Shown piece by piece: positions 1 through 10,924 of a DNA stretch of 64,000 nucleotides. A program made the position numbers and the translations under genes. Every line of letters starts with the position of its first letter. The first letter of the stretch is position 1. The notes beneath the pieces are model-generated. The model did no database searches, was not told the DNA's origin, and worked only from the letters and a program-made list of their open reading frames with translations. The stretch is from Cantharellus purpuraceus (taxonomy: Eukaryota > Basidiomycota > Agaricomycetes > Cantharellales > Hydnaceae): the NCBI GenBank assembly GCA_025174535.1, contig JALBUN010000023.1, positions 744,001 through 808,000 on the forward strand, written 5' to 3'.

Positions 1-159
1 TGTGTAAAATGGCTACCGAGTTTAAATCTTGGCAACTTCAAGTCAAGAGGCTAGCGCAGCATTAATTAAGTGGATCAAGTCATCATGCATCACGGTGCTC
101 AGTACTCAGTGACTAGTGATTAGTGATGATGCAGGTGCACAACGCCTGAGTTAGAATTC

Positions 160-2618
160 ATGGTAGAAATTTACGCAACGATTTTCTATCCACTCAATCT
201 ACAACTTGTTGGATATATCTATGGTTGGAAGGTATCGACGAGTACTTGGTGCATTGCTGGAGTCATTCAGTCTGATTCGGTATGTCAGCCATCTATGTCC
301 TCTATTCGATCGTATGTCTGAATGATGTCCTGGAAATGATTAGCACGAACAAGCTCAGACAATCCTGAAGCAAGCGTCGAAAACTGGTGACTGGAAAAAA
401 CTCGTTACAACTTCTATGATGCAGCCTGGTTTGCTAGGCCGATGTATCTCTGCAGCAACTTTCCCCAATATCGTCATAGACAGCATGCCTGTCGACAGGT
501 GCGTTGACACTTAAAACTATATGGACTTTTCAAAATCTTGATTAATTCTAGATGGAGCTTTGTCTTTTATCGCCAACCAGAGCTCAGCCGAATGCGCTTC
601 TTCTCAGTCGAGCCTCTCGAACTCGACGTGACACTTTTGTCAACCTCTGCTACCAAGGGGGATATGCTCTCGAGGCGTGCACGAATTCTCTGCGGCGCGG
701 ATTTTTCTAAGCAACGGCGATTCATCGACTCGCCGGCTCCAAGCCTTCCGATTGATCATGTATGACATCCGCTTTGCTCTGAATCACACTAAGGCAATAA
801 TAGCATGTCCCAGATGAATATCTCTCATGACCTGTCCCAAGTGTTGGAACGAGTTGCCACCGGCCGCCAGAATGTCGCTTCCCGAATGATCTGGACAGAA
901 ACGCTTTTGAACAGCTACCTCCTGGAGTATTCCTTCATGTATTTCCAACGCTTTGCAGATTTTTGTGTCTTTGTGCTATATGGGATATGTAATTTCCCTG
1001 CCCCTTCATTTCCCTTCGACAAGACACGACTAAAGGATCTTTCGGCTTCCAGTGAGTCAAATATTTTCCCAGGCAGATGGCCAAAATTAAAGATACCTCG
1101 CAGTACAACAGATCGATGTTCGATTGGAACAAGCAGTTTTCCTTCCCCACCAATTTCGCGTCCTCCACCGTCGCAATCAAAGTAATGCAGCTTACTTTTC
1201 TGCGCATTATATCAGGTGCGCCGATGGAACTTCTTTTAATGCCAACCCATTCTGACAGTGTCAATCAGCTTCTACAACTGCATCTGGCTTGTCCTCAACG
1301 ATGCAATCGTTGGGGCAGCTTTCGGAACGTTTCTGTTTGAGAATAGCGTTCCACTAGGAGTTCTGCTCCACAATTACGCCGCAGTACATCGATTTTCTTT
1401 CGCCCTCCATCTATGTGATAGCTGACACTTGAAACTAAAGTGGCTCACAGTTGTGCTTGTCCGGGATGCTCTTGTTTGGTTGGATAACTGGCCAGCCGGC
1501 TTGAAGCTCAATACGGAACTGAGTCGTTTCTTGTGTCTCTGTTTCATGTCGTTAACCGATATCTGGGGAAGTGAGTGCATGCCCATACTAACAGTTTCTC
1601 TCGTGAGGATAGTTGTTTATAGAAAATTTCACAGCGGGCTTAGATCTTTTGGCCCCGTACTTCCCTGTCATGCTGAGAATCATAGGCCTCATGGGGCGAC
1701 TAGGAATGACAATGATCTTATCGTTGCTCTCGGACCTCCTGAGTATCTTCACCGGTCATCTGTACATGTCCTATTTAATTGCCACAGTCGTATTCAGTGG
1801 CCAGTTGAGTGTAGCGCACTCCCTTTGGAATCTCTTTCGTGGTAAGACTCCTAGATATTACACTTGTCTTTCGTTTTCAGCCCTAAATCCACGACAGGGA
1901 AGCGACACAATATACTACGAAATCGTACCGATTCGTGGGACTACGACATTGACCAACTTCTCCTTGGCACCATCCTTTTCACCCTGGTTACATTCTTATT
2001 GCCAACAGTTATGGTTTACTATGCTCTCTTCGCATTGGTAAGAATATACTTGTTACATATTCCCTCGCATTGAATCCTGAGTCATCACAGGCCCGGCTTG
2101 TCATCATTCTGCTTCATGCTACTCTAGAAACGTTTTTAGCATTCATGAACCACTTCCCACTATTTGCAATGATGTTGCGTGCTAAGGATCCTTCACGTTT
2201 ACCTGGTAGAGTTGATGCTAATTGCCTCATTATCAATCCCTGATTACTTATCATAGGAGGGGTCTATTTCGACACGTCAACCTCAGGAGCCGGCATGGTG
2301 GTCTTTCGGGTCTGAGTCTCCGCTGTAACCAATGTTGAGTTAGCACTGATGTTTGTGTAGAACCTTCCTATTTCGACCTCACGGATATTTTTCCAGCACT
2401 GTACGTCCAATAATAATACACCCAGGATCTCTAATCATTTCTTTATAGTATTGGTATGGTCAAGACTCTCGGCCCATTATCATCCATTGCGCTTGCTGCG
2501 CTGCCTAGTGATGGGGACTCCGCTCACCCAAATTCCTCGCTATAGTATTCGATACAATATGGTCCAAAAAATGCCAACAGGTGGAAAAAATGAGAGCCTT
2601 TTGGACAAAACAAATTAG
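160..2618 (+). CDS. GPI1: GPI-GlcNAc transferase subunit Gpi1/PIG-Q
   Basis: Subunit of the ER-membrane complex that transfers GlcNAc to phosphatidylinositol, the first step of GPI-anchor synthesis. I read a gene of about ten exons: exon 1 at 160-279, exon 2 at 344-498, exon 3 from 552. Conserved Gpi1 blocks appear in order: YIYGWKV near the N-terminus, FYNCIWLVLNDAIVGAAFG (about 1270-1325), WPAGLKLNTELSRF (about 1490-1530), GMTMILSLLSDLLSIFTGH, HSLWNLFRG, and YDIDQLLLGTILFT with a following hydrophobic segment. The last exon gives LTQIPRYSIRYNM and stops at 2618. Several membrane segments are evident. The ATG at 160 was chosen because the frame from it runs straight into YIYGWKV. The exon joins between about 765 and 1180 are uncertain. 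The gene ends 30 bp from the convergent SAE2-like gene. Confidence 0.85.
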
Positions 2619-2648
2619 TAGATTGTATCGTTTTCAACAATTATTCCC

Positions 2649-5631
2649 TCATTTCCGTTTGCGGTACCGTCCACTCGATGAACTGGAGAAAATCAGATTA
2701 CATATCAACAAGAAGGTAAACACGCACTTGGCCTCCGCTTCAACACGCCCGAGTTTGTGAGCATGCATTTGATCGGCACGACGATTAATATCATGAACCA
2801 TCGGCGTATTAGGGAATTCGATCTCCCTGCTCTTCACCTCAGCACAAGGTAAACAAACGAAGAAGCAGCCCACCCACCAAAACCCTGGAGGAGTGTTTGG
2901 TGGGGCCCAATGATGGCGGTGCCGTGAAATACTATGCTTATGAGCATCAACAGCATTCATATGCGTCTCCGTGGATGTAGGCGTGCTGTTCAGATTGCGG
3001 CTACTCTTGTACCGACATGGCCGTGCTGTTTGCTCATTGGAGCCGGAGGAAGGCGATTTCCACAAGGGTGCTTGAAGACGAGGAGGAAGTGGTCCTATAG
3101 CCTCGTAATACTTGAAATGGTTTATCAGATGACGAGCAGCTGAATATTCAAAAGCGAACGAACATCTCGACAGCATTCGCAATCACCGGCTTCCAGTCTT
3201 TGTCTCTCGTTCTTATCCCGCACGACAGTATCATACTGAAAACCAAGTCCATCATTCTTATCCTGGTTTATCTCAAACTCCCCATTGATAGTCTTGCTAG
3301 GAGCTCTATCAAAATATGCTCTCCAGTTAGCGCAAGACATATAGTTACGCTTCACGGAACTCACGCATTAGCATTAAAATATCTGCCTCTACCTTTGAAC
3401 TGCATATATTCTGCCATGTACGCTTTATGTGGCTTCTTACTTAATGCCTTAAGGGATGCCAGTTTTTCATCGCGTGTTTGGCCAGCGGTTACAGGGAGGA
3501 GCGATGGCCCTGCCTTGAAAGGGTCAGGCTCACCCTCATCGCTGGAGTCTTCTATCTCCTCAGCTCTACGCTTTCTCTTGTTTAAGCGCAGCAAATGCTG
3601 AGAAGGGGAAGAATGGTGTCGCTTGAGGGCACGCGCGCTCGTGCAACTTGGCGTGTCCATGACCAGGACAGTGCCTGTTCGCCTAATAGCTTGACCTATC
3701 AGTGGACTAGGATGCCGGCTTTTGCTGACAGGTGGGGGCTCGGAAACAGCCTGCACAGTCATGAGTTTCTGACGGCGAAGCAGACCCTTTGATAAGGTAC
3801 GGGGTATTTTAGTTCGAATGGGTGTCTCAGGTGCGGATGTCAAAGATGTAGTACTTTGGCTAGTCGCTGCAATAAGGAAAACGCTGTTCGGGAACTTTTA
3901 CGATGAGTTTGAGCTGAAAGCATACCAATATGCTTGGGAGTCTCTGCATTCTCTATTCTCAAGTTTTTTTGTTTCACCGCCGTCGCCTTCCTAGGTAAGC
4001 AGCAGTTAGTCAATGAAATAATCGTAGAGCAACCAAATTAATCACTTGGGTGGACTATCAGCCACCAACACCGCAGGGCACGCTACATCCTGAAGAATTG
4101 CATGCATCACGACCCGGGGCGCTCGTACAGGACTGAAAGACGCAGGTGATGACGGTTGGGTAAGGCTTTGCTGGGACAAAGGGATATCGTTGCTGACTAT
4201 GAAAGGATCGCACGGTCTGGTTGTTGAAGGCAGACCCAGAGAGTAGCCAGTGACTGTCCGTTGCTGGGATGCTGTGACGCTAGATGGCTGTGTCAAACTC
4301 TCCTCGAAGTGTGTAGTATTTTGAAGTGCAGCCAGGTCTTTGGTATCAGGCTTCAAGAGAGAACACGCAGGTAGCACAATAGAGTGATGATGGTGACGAT
4401 CTGTTGCACGTTTTGCGTCAAACATGGATCCGTCGTTGACCGGCTTGGCGAGCATGTCCTCTGGACTAGCAGTTTGTACAGTTGGGACGGTGGTGTCATC
4501 AGGTTCCACGCCTTGGGGACACAACTGGGGGCCGATTTGTTCCATGACTTTCCGCTTTCTTGAAATGCGTCGCTGCATGCTCAATCTTCGGCCGTACTGC
4601 GCCTCCTCCTTGACCAACCAGTGTTTGAACTTCTTCCACTTTACCAGTTGTTCGCGGAATCGATTTGAGATCTTCTCCTTGGTCTCAAGCAGGGCATTAT
4701 ATTGAGCTTCTAGAAGCTCGAATTGCTGTTTGTATCGTTGTGCTTCAAGTGTCCGGACTATTGATGATGGGGGGGACGGAACGACTGTCGGCGAAGTGGT
4801 ATTGGAGATTTTACGCAAAGGACTAGGGATAGACATGAGTTCACTCCACACGTCATGCATAGAAATGCCTACCTTGGACTGCGCTCAAGTTGTCCAGGAG
4901 TCACATTCGCCTTCTCACTAGAGGCAGTAAGCCGCGAGACATACAAAGCTCTGCTTTCTTCTTGTTGCTTGCGGATAAGAGCCTGCATCTCCGGTAAGGC
5001 CGTTTGCACCTCAGTGCGCCATGCACTGGCATCCGTTGCTTGCCTCTCAGCCTCCTCTCTTGCGAAATCACGTTCCTCTCGAAGCCTTGCTACATATTCA
5101 AGAACCTCATCCAGGTGTCTGTGTGTCTCCTCTAGTTGCTCTTTCGTCTCTTTGATCACAGATTGCGCCTCCTCGCTCGCCGTGATGTGTTTGGCAACCT
5201 CGTCCTCGAGCAGGAGAATACGAGCTCGGGCTGCTGATAGAGCGGCCTTTCCACCAGGCATCCAAAGGTCTTTTGATGTGATGTTCTCCTCTGCAGATTC
5301 CATGCTTTCAAAGCCGAGACGACGGGCGAATTCATTTCGGCGCTGGTCTTGTTCAAATAACTTATGGCTAAGGGCATCATTGGAGCGGATGAGGTGAAAA
5401 ACCTGTTATCCCAATATTCACTTAAGTGGATCAGCAATATTAGGATAAAATGACCTTGGTATCAAGTTCTGGAGGACGCGTTTCAGTATGCACGATCCGC
5501 AACAGGTATGGCGACATACTCTGGTTCTCAACTTTAAGCTTATAGTTCTTCCTCTTCAGCTCTTCAAAAGAATTTCGTTGAAGATTTTCATGGAATTCCT
5601 CCACATCGATAACCTCATGGTCAGTTTGCAT
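2649..5631 (-). CDS. SAE2: SAE2/CtIP/Ctp1 DNA end-resection factor
   Basis: Cofactor of the Mre11 nuclease complex in clipping and resecting DNA double-strand breaks. The C-terminal SAE2/CtIP domain is clear across exons at about 3360-2649: FQYDTVVRDKNERQRLEAG, then GDCECCRDYYEAIGPLPPR (a CxxC-type motif), LWKSP, then SRHRHHWAPPNTPPGFWEIE, where a spliced intron restores FWEIEFP. The N-terminal half (5631 to about 4600) is coiled-coil rich, for example RILLLEDEV and LEAQYNALLETKEKI, matching the usual N-terminal dimerisation region. The middle is Ser/Pro rich and probably disordered. The start is the ATG at 5631, 60 bp from the divergent Mis14-like start. A 45-nt terminal intron sits before the last SSSGRYRKRK. 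Many short introns make the exact protein length uncertain. Confidence 0.85.
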
Positions 5632-5691
5632 GAAAAGGACATTGACGCGTGACAGTCACGATCATGTGACCCAAGCTCTTCGCGACTCACC
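5632..5691. promoter_or_regulatory. Divergent promoter with MCB box
   Basis: Only 60 bp separate the start codons of the SAE2-like gene (-) and the Mis14-like gene (+). The spacer holds a perfect ACGCGT (5645-5650), the MluI cell-cycle box bound by MBF in fungi, and a CGCGA motif closer to Mis14. No TATA box is visible. G1/S co-regulation is an inference from the motif. Confidence 0.55.
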
Positions 5692-6542
5692 ATGGCGAGC
5701 TCAGCGGCTCCCTCAGATGTAACTCGCATCCAGATAGAAAGGGTTGAGGACTGGAGCCGTATTCGAAACAATTTTACGGATGCAATGCTCAACACTTTTA
5801 CCGAGAGACTCGCAAAGAGTTCGTCACAACATGTGCGCGATGCGGTCACTGCGCATCTGCTGCAGGAAAGGATATGAACCTCAACACTCCCTCCTATGTC
5901 ATCTGATTCCTGTGATTCCAGTGGCGAGACAGAACCTTTGATTGCGCCAAAGAAAACTTGCGCGTCAATGGTCACAACCTCGAAGATTATATCGAAGAGC
6001 AAGAGGGCAAGCACGACTAAACAATCATGCATAACCCCCTGAATTGCTAATAATTCTTTTATTTTAGAGACTGAACCTTTTGACGAGGTGCTGGATCGTC
6101 GTATTTGGTCCCTGAGCACGGAGCGCATGTCATGGGATAAGGAGCTTGCAGAGCGTCGACGGACAGCACCTACAGAAGTGCAGCATCTCGTGGAAGACCT
6201 TCTAGCCAGGCAGCGTGCCGCTGAGTATGTTCCCCCACCTGTGGAAGAAGAACACGTGGAGGTGGATGTCAGCAAGGGTGGGTGAGATCTATGGCTTATG
6301 ATCTTTATTGAATGCGTTTTTCATTGAGCAGAAGCCCTCACGCGAGGAAAGGAAGTAGCAGCTGTATTCAAGCAGACGATGGATGTATTAGAAAATTTGC
6401 GAACGGTGCGCCTTCTTGAAACGACATTTGCGTTTGTCCTAAGTAAATATTCATCACTCGCACTCAGAACGCACCCCGTATACTTGAGAGAACGGAACGA
6501 GCACAGGAGGTCGCAGAGGACATGAAAAACCTTCCTACATGA
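5692..6542 (+). CDS. NSL1: Kinetochore MIND-complex subunit Mis14/Nsl1
   Basis: Predicted subunit of the Mis12/MIND complex, which links inner centromere chromatin to the outer kinetochore. The assembled frame reads MASSAAPSDVTRIQIERVED at the N-terminus, then NLRVNGHNLEDYIEEQE, then ETEPFDEVLDRRIWSL and ERRRTAPTEVQHLVEDLL, then a helical C-terminus ending EDMKNLPT. The VNG block followed by EPFDExLDRRIWSL and RRxxP is the Mis14-family pattern as I recall it. An intron at 6007-6067 begins GCAAGC and ends TTTTAG, so it looks like a GC-AG intron. The donor of the first intron (about 5830-5920) is ambiguous. Mis14 is inferred from motifs rather than a search, and another coiled-coil kinetochore protein is possible. 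Confidence 0.65.
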
Positions 6543-6675
6543 TACCGACTCCTAATACTTGTAAATTGTATAAATACTATATGATCTCTAGCGTGTGCGC
6601 GCGGTGTGACGGTCACAATGAACGACACGCGACATTGTCTACTATCCTACATACTGTAGGTGACTTTACATTTTT

Positions 6676-7636
6676 ATGGCAGATGTAAGCACTTCTCGCA
6701 GACATACATGACGTGCTGAAGAACCAGACGTGACTTTATCTCTAGTACAAGCGACAATCCACGTCACTGTCGCGGCCATTCTCGCTTAACGATGAATCGC
6801 AGCTAGCTGCTGCTGCACGTCCGCCACGGCGGCCTGATCTAAAGAAGAAGCTTGTCGTCGTTGGTGATGGCGGATGTGGAAAGGCGTGTTGATTGTGCGA
6901 AGTTCCTACCGGCACTCTGTCTCATACATCTTTCGTTCAGACTTGTTTGCTTATCGTCTACGCTGAAAACCGGTTCCCCGAGGCAAGTCATTCTTATAAA
7001 GTTGCATCGGATAATTGTTGATATTGAGGGATCTCGCATCGAAGGCGTATGTTCCAACTGTGTTTGAGAATTATGTGACACAGGTACAGTTCGACGGCAA
7101 GATAGTAGAGTTGGCTTTGTGGGACACAGCTGGACAAGAGGAATACGATCGGCTGCGGCCACTCAGTTACCCAGAGAGCGATGTTATTCTCATAGTTTTT
7201 TCCATCGACTTTCCCACAAGTCTTGCCAATGTGCAAGATAAGGTGTGTGCTGCGCAACCACAACTATATCCCGTTCTATACTCACAATTACGCACTCTTC
7301 GATGTCTTCATTACATTCTGGCGCACGCTTCAAATGGCTCAGTGGTTCCCAGAAGTTGCACACTTTTGTGAGGGCACACCACTGATTCTAGTGGGCACCA
7401 AAACAGACCTACGGAAGGACGAACAGACACGACGGCTGCTCGGCGCGCAAGGGACGACGCCTGTAACACCAGAACAAGGTGGTGCGGTTGCAAAGGAGAT
7501 CGGTGCAAAATACATGGAGTGCTCTGCCAAGACTGGGCAGGGTGTACGTGATGTGTTCAACACTGCCTTAAAGGAAAGCATGCGCGGCAGATGGGGTAAA
7601 ATGGTCAAGAAACCAAGAATGTGCGTTACTCTCTGA
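6676..7636 (+). CDS. Rho-family small GTPase
   Basis: Membrane-anchored GTP switch controlling actin and cell-wall polarity. Exon 1 is only 9 nt (6676-6684, M-A-D). Exon 2 starts at 6746 and supplies a basic, Ser-rich extension of about 40 residues. The G-domain follows: GDGGCGKT (P-loop), YVPTVFENY (switch I, effector Thr present), [17 protein letters not shown] (G3/switch II), GTKTDLR (G4), ECSAKTG (G5). It ends CVTL, a CaaX box whose final Leu favours geranylgeranylation, after a basic KMVKKPR stretch. A Rho-type insert lies between TKTDL and ECSAK. Introns at 6884-6940 and 6983-7044 start with GC (GCGTGT, GCAAGT), and the one at 7243-7342 starts with GTGTGT. Which Rho paralogue it is (Rho2-like by feel) was not settled. 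Confidence 0.88.
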
Positions 7637-7774
7637 GTGAGGATTAGTGATCGAGCGGGCCTCGTATGTAGTTTGCTATTATATCATTACATGGACGTTG
7701 CATGCATTGATTACCTGTCTGACATTTTGTATAATCTGATCGCCGAAGCTAGTAAACAAGTATTTTGTCAACGA

Positions 7775-8589
7775 TTATTCGTGCTTCGAGTTCGGCCGCC
7801 GCCGCATCCGTGCGGTGGTCTTCCACATTGCCCGGAGAACATAGAAGAAAGCTGCAATGACAACAAAAGCCGTGCCGAACTCCACAAAAATGACGTCCGA
7901 TTGATTCCCGGTGGGGATTTGAATCTCGTGGTATCGCGCGTTATGGTGTGCATCACATAGTGTGATTGTCCATTCATTCAAATCTAGCGATGGAACATAA
8001 GAGGACAAATGCGAGAAGGGATTCGTGCCCAACTCGTCTGCAATGGGGATGAGACCCGTAAGATGTAAGCCAGCACATGGGAGATTGCCTCACTGGGTCC
8101 AGGACATGCCCAAAATGCCTGAGGTTCAGGAATGCGCACGATAGAGTGCTGCGAGACACTGCTCGGGAGCGGATAGCGCGCATGAAGAGGTATCTTCACG
8201 TTCATTGTGGGCAGCACCCTAACCTCCAGCATTAAGCCTACTGGCTCTAGAGCAGCGAGGGGAAGTTCGAGGTTCGATTCACCGTAAAGGTTGAATGCGA
8301 CGCCGTGTTCTTTGAGTTCATACTTGTCGACAAGGACGTCGGCTGGGAGTTCATGTAGAAGGTACAAATCACACTCTGGTCTGAATTATCTCAGTAGCAA
8401 CCAAAGAACAACACTAGAAGATGTACTTTGTAGGTATTGAAGACAAGTCTGTCGAAAATTCAAAGTGAAATCCGCGGGATGGTCGAAGAGAGCAAGAGAG
8501 TGACATATTACATCATCAAGCGTCACTTGCACATGTCCAATAGCAGTTCTCGAAATCAAGATGCTTCTGAGCCTCGGTTCACTACGCAT
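7775..8589 (-). CDS. PBN1: GPI mannosyltransferase I subunit PIG-X/Pbn1
   Basis: PIG-X/Pbn1 stabilises the ER mannosyltransferase that adds the first mannose to the GPI precursor. The diagnostic block is CDLYLLHELPADVLVDKYEL followed by YGESNLELPLAALE, as in the PIG-X domain. The C-terminal exon gives NELGTNPFSHLSSYVP, then a single hydrophobic anchor (VEFGTAFVVIAAFFYVL) and a basic tail, so it is a type I, lumen-facing protein. The intron joining these exons uses a normal GTGAGG donor. The 5' exon was placed at the ATG at 8589 (M-R-S-E-P). It overlaps the N-terminal exon of the PFK2-like gene on the other strand, so this start is the weak point. Confidence 0.7.
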
Positions 8590-10835
8590 TCCAGCTACAA
8601 AGATACCTCTCTCCTCGTAGATGCAAGTCGACACCTCCGAGAGATGCAGCGCAAGCAACGCGACACACCTAGCAAGCCGTTCTTCGGGGCTGGTGGTAGC
8701 ATGCTCAAGCAATTTGACGAACACCATGCTGGATTGACACGACAATCTTCTGTCGATTCAGCAACGGCTACACCCCCTCGCTCCGTTGTTGGGATCGGAG
8801 GCAAGGGTACGCAGATCAAGTCGGTTGTATCCATTGAACTAACTGCAACCTCTGGAGTTAGTTGCTAAACCAGACTACTCTGAAGCGAAAATAGTCTTAG
8901 CAATGGTTCGTATATGCTGCCTTGAACCCAAGCTGCTGTTTTACACTACCTCCAGGTAGGCTTGCCAGCGCGCGGAAAGTCCTTTCTGAGCAACAAGCTA
9001 ATGCGATACTTGAAAGTTTGTCCTGTCTATCCCTAGATCGAGTACATCTAGTTAATGGATATATTATAGTGGCTAGAGTATGAGGTCAAGGTATTGCGAC
9101 ACCCACACCATCGTAGTGTGATGTTTATTTGTGACAGGTTTTCAACGTTGGCCAGCTCCGTCGCACAAGAGCCAAAGTTCGGAGAGAGCAGTACGTTATC
9201 ACACTTTTATTGTTCTTTGAGTTTTTCTCATGATGTCTCTTCAGGAGCGGTGTCAAGGAGGATCACACTGCAGGGTACTTTAGTCATGACAACCAGGAAG
9301 CTACAAAGCTCCGCGACAAGCTCGCCGAAGATAGCCTGGAGATGCTAATTCAATGGCTCAAAGAAGGCGGCAACGTCGGTATCCATGATGCTACGAACAG
9401 CACCCGTGACCGCAGGTAATTATCTCCGGCTTGATCTGTTCAATTAACCTCAATATCTTACAGAGCTAAGATCTCAGCACGCGTGGCTCGAGAAAAGGGC
9501 CTCGTAGTCATATTTCTCGAATCACTGTGTGATGATCCTGCCGTCATTGCGGCCAACGTTGCGTTGAAGGTATCATCGGGAGACCCCGACTACAAGAATA
9601 TGTCCCGCGAAGAGGCAGAGCGCGACTTCCTTGAACGTATCCGACAGTACGAACGTGTCTACGAGACTATCACGGAACCCGATCTCTCGTATCTCCGCAT
9701 TATGAATGTCGGTAACCAGGTTACACTCTGCAACATCCATGGGTATTTGCAAAGTCGAATAGCATTCTACTTGATGAATCTCCATATCAAGCCGCGCAGC
9801 ATATTTTTCTCGAGGGTATGCCAAGTTCTTCATGTTACCTCAAGGATAATTCATAATGTGGTGCATTTAGCATGGGGAGAGCGTCTATAATGTCCAAGGC
9901 AAAATTGGAGGAGACTCACCGTTGTCCGTCCAAGGAAGAGAATATGCTCATGCTCTCCCCCGCCTCATCCATGATAACATCGGCGACGCGCATCTCACTG
10001 TACGTTTCAACTGTCGTAATCCAAACGTCAACTGAAGTGATACTTAGGTATGGACTTCGACATTACAACGCACGGTCGAGACAGCACAGCACCTCGACTT
10101 TCCAAAGCTCACATGGAAGGCGCTTGACGAACTTGATGCAGGAGTATGTGATGGGATGACGTATGAGGAGATTGAGGTACGCACGCGAGTCGCGCCAGAT
10201 GACTTCTCGTTTCACCATTTGCGAAGGCTGCATATCCAGAGGACTTTGCAAACCGCGATGATGACAAGTTTAATTACCGTTATAGAGGTAGGTGCAAGCT
10301 GCAGCTGCCTTGAGGCGCTGACGTTATTAACAGGTGGAGAGTCATATCGCGATGTTGTAGTTAGATTGGAACCCATCATTATGGAACTAGAGCGACAGGA
10401 GAATATACTCATAGTAGGCCATCAGGTAAGAGCTTTGCCCACAAATATCCTCACATGCAAACCAACATATCCCATTCGATTAGGCTATTTTACGCTGCCT
10501 GTACGTTCACATTATGGTTTGCCGATCACCATGTCTAACATCCCTCTCAGTTATGCATACTTCCATAATCTGCCACAAGCTGACCTTCCTTACATCAAAA
10601 TCCCCCTACATACAGTAATTAAACTTACACCCAAGGCATATGGTTGTGATGAAGAACGGTAAACCTATATCCATTTGTTGGTTATACCCCTTTGCTAAAT
10701 TGGGTCATCGACGGCAGGTACACTCTCCCTATCGCAGCCGTTGATACACACCGTCCTAAACCAAAGACGGCGAAACAACCCCAAGTACCAGTGGCATCCT
10801 CCGCCCGGGAATATTATGAGACTAAACGACAATAG
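8533..10835 (+). CDS. 6-phosphofructo-2-kinase/fructose-2,6-bisphosphatase
   Basis: Bifunctional cytosolic enzyme that makes and degrades fructose-2,6-bisphosphate, the signal tuning glycolysis against gluconeogenesis. The N-terminal Ser/Thr-rich tail contains SVDSATATPPRS, probably phosphoregulated. The kinase half has VLAMVGLPARGKSFLSNKL (Walker A GLPARGKS), then KVFNVGQLRRT, HDATNSTRDRR and FLESLCDD. The phosphatase half has the catalytic FFSRHGESVYN (split by an intron near 9815-9870), LDELDAGVCDGMTYEEIE, GGESYRDVVVRLEP and LIVGHQAILRCL. The C-terminus ends YETKRQ at 10835. Both active sites look intact. About ten introns. The junction near 8810-8860 is unclear: the obvious donor breaks frame, and only a 31-nt intron keeps it. 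The ATG at 8533 was chosen over 8479 by composition. Confidence 0.85.
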
Positions 10836-10924
10836 ACTCCTTGGACGATGCTAGACACTTTGATCACCCCCACGCTTGACTGTATCGACGCAGTGTAACA
10901 TTACTCTTATAGATCAAAGTAGCA

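Noticed and set aside
1429..1586. Minus-strand ORFs across GPI1
   Set aside because: Shadow frames of Gpi1 exons with conserved motifs on the plus strand.
5876..5920. A non-canonical (AT or GA donor) intron in the Mis14 gene
   Set aside because: Upstream GT donors in the right phase exist (for example GTGCGC near 5832), so no exotic splice needs to be assumed.
8022..8090. A fourth GC-AG intron in PIG-X (GAG|GCAATC)
   Set aside because: A canonical GTGAGG donor a few bases upstream restores the correct frame (CPGP|NELGTN).
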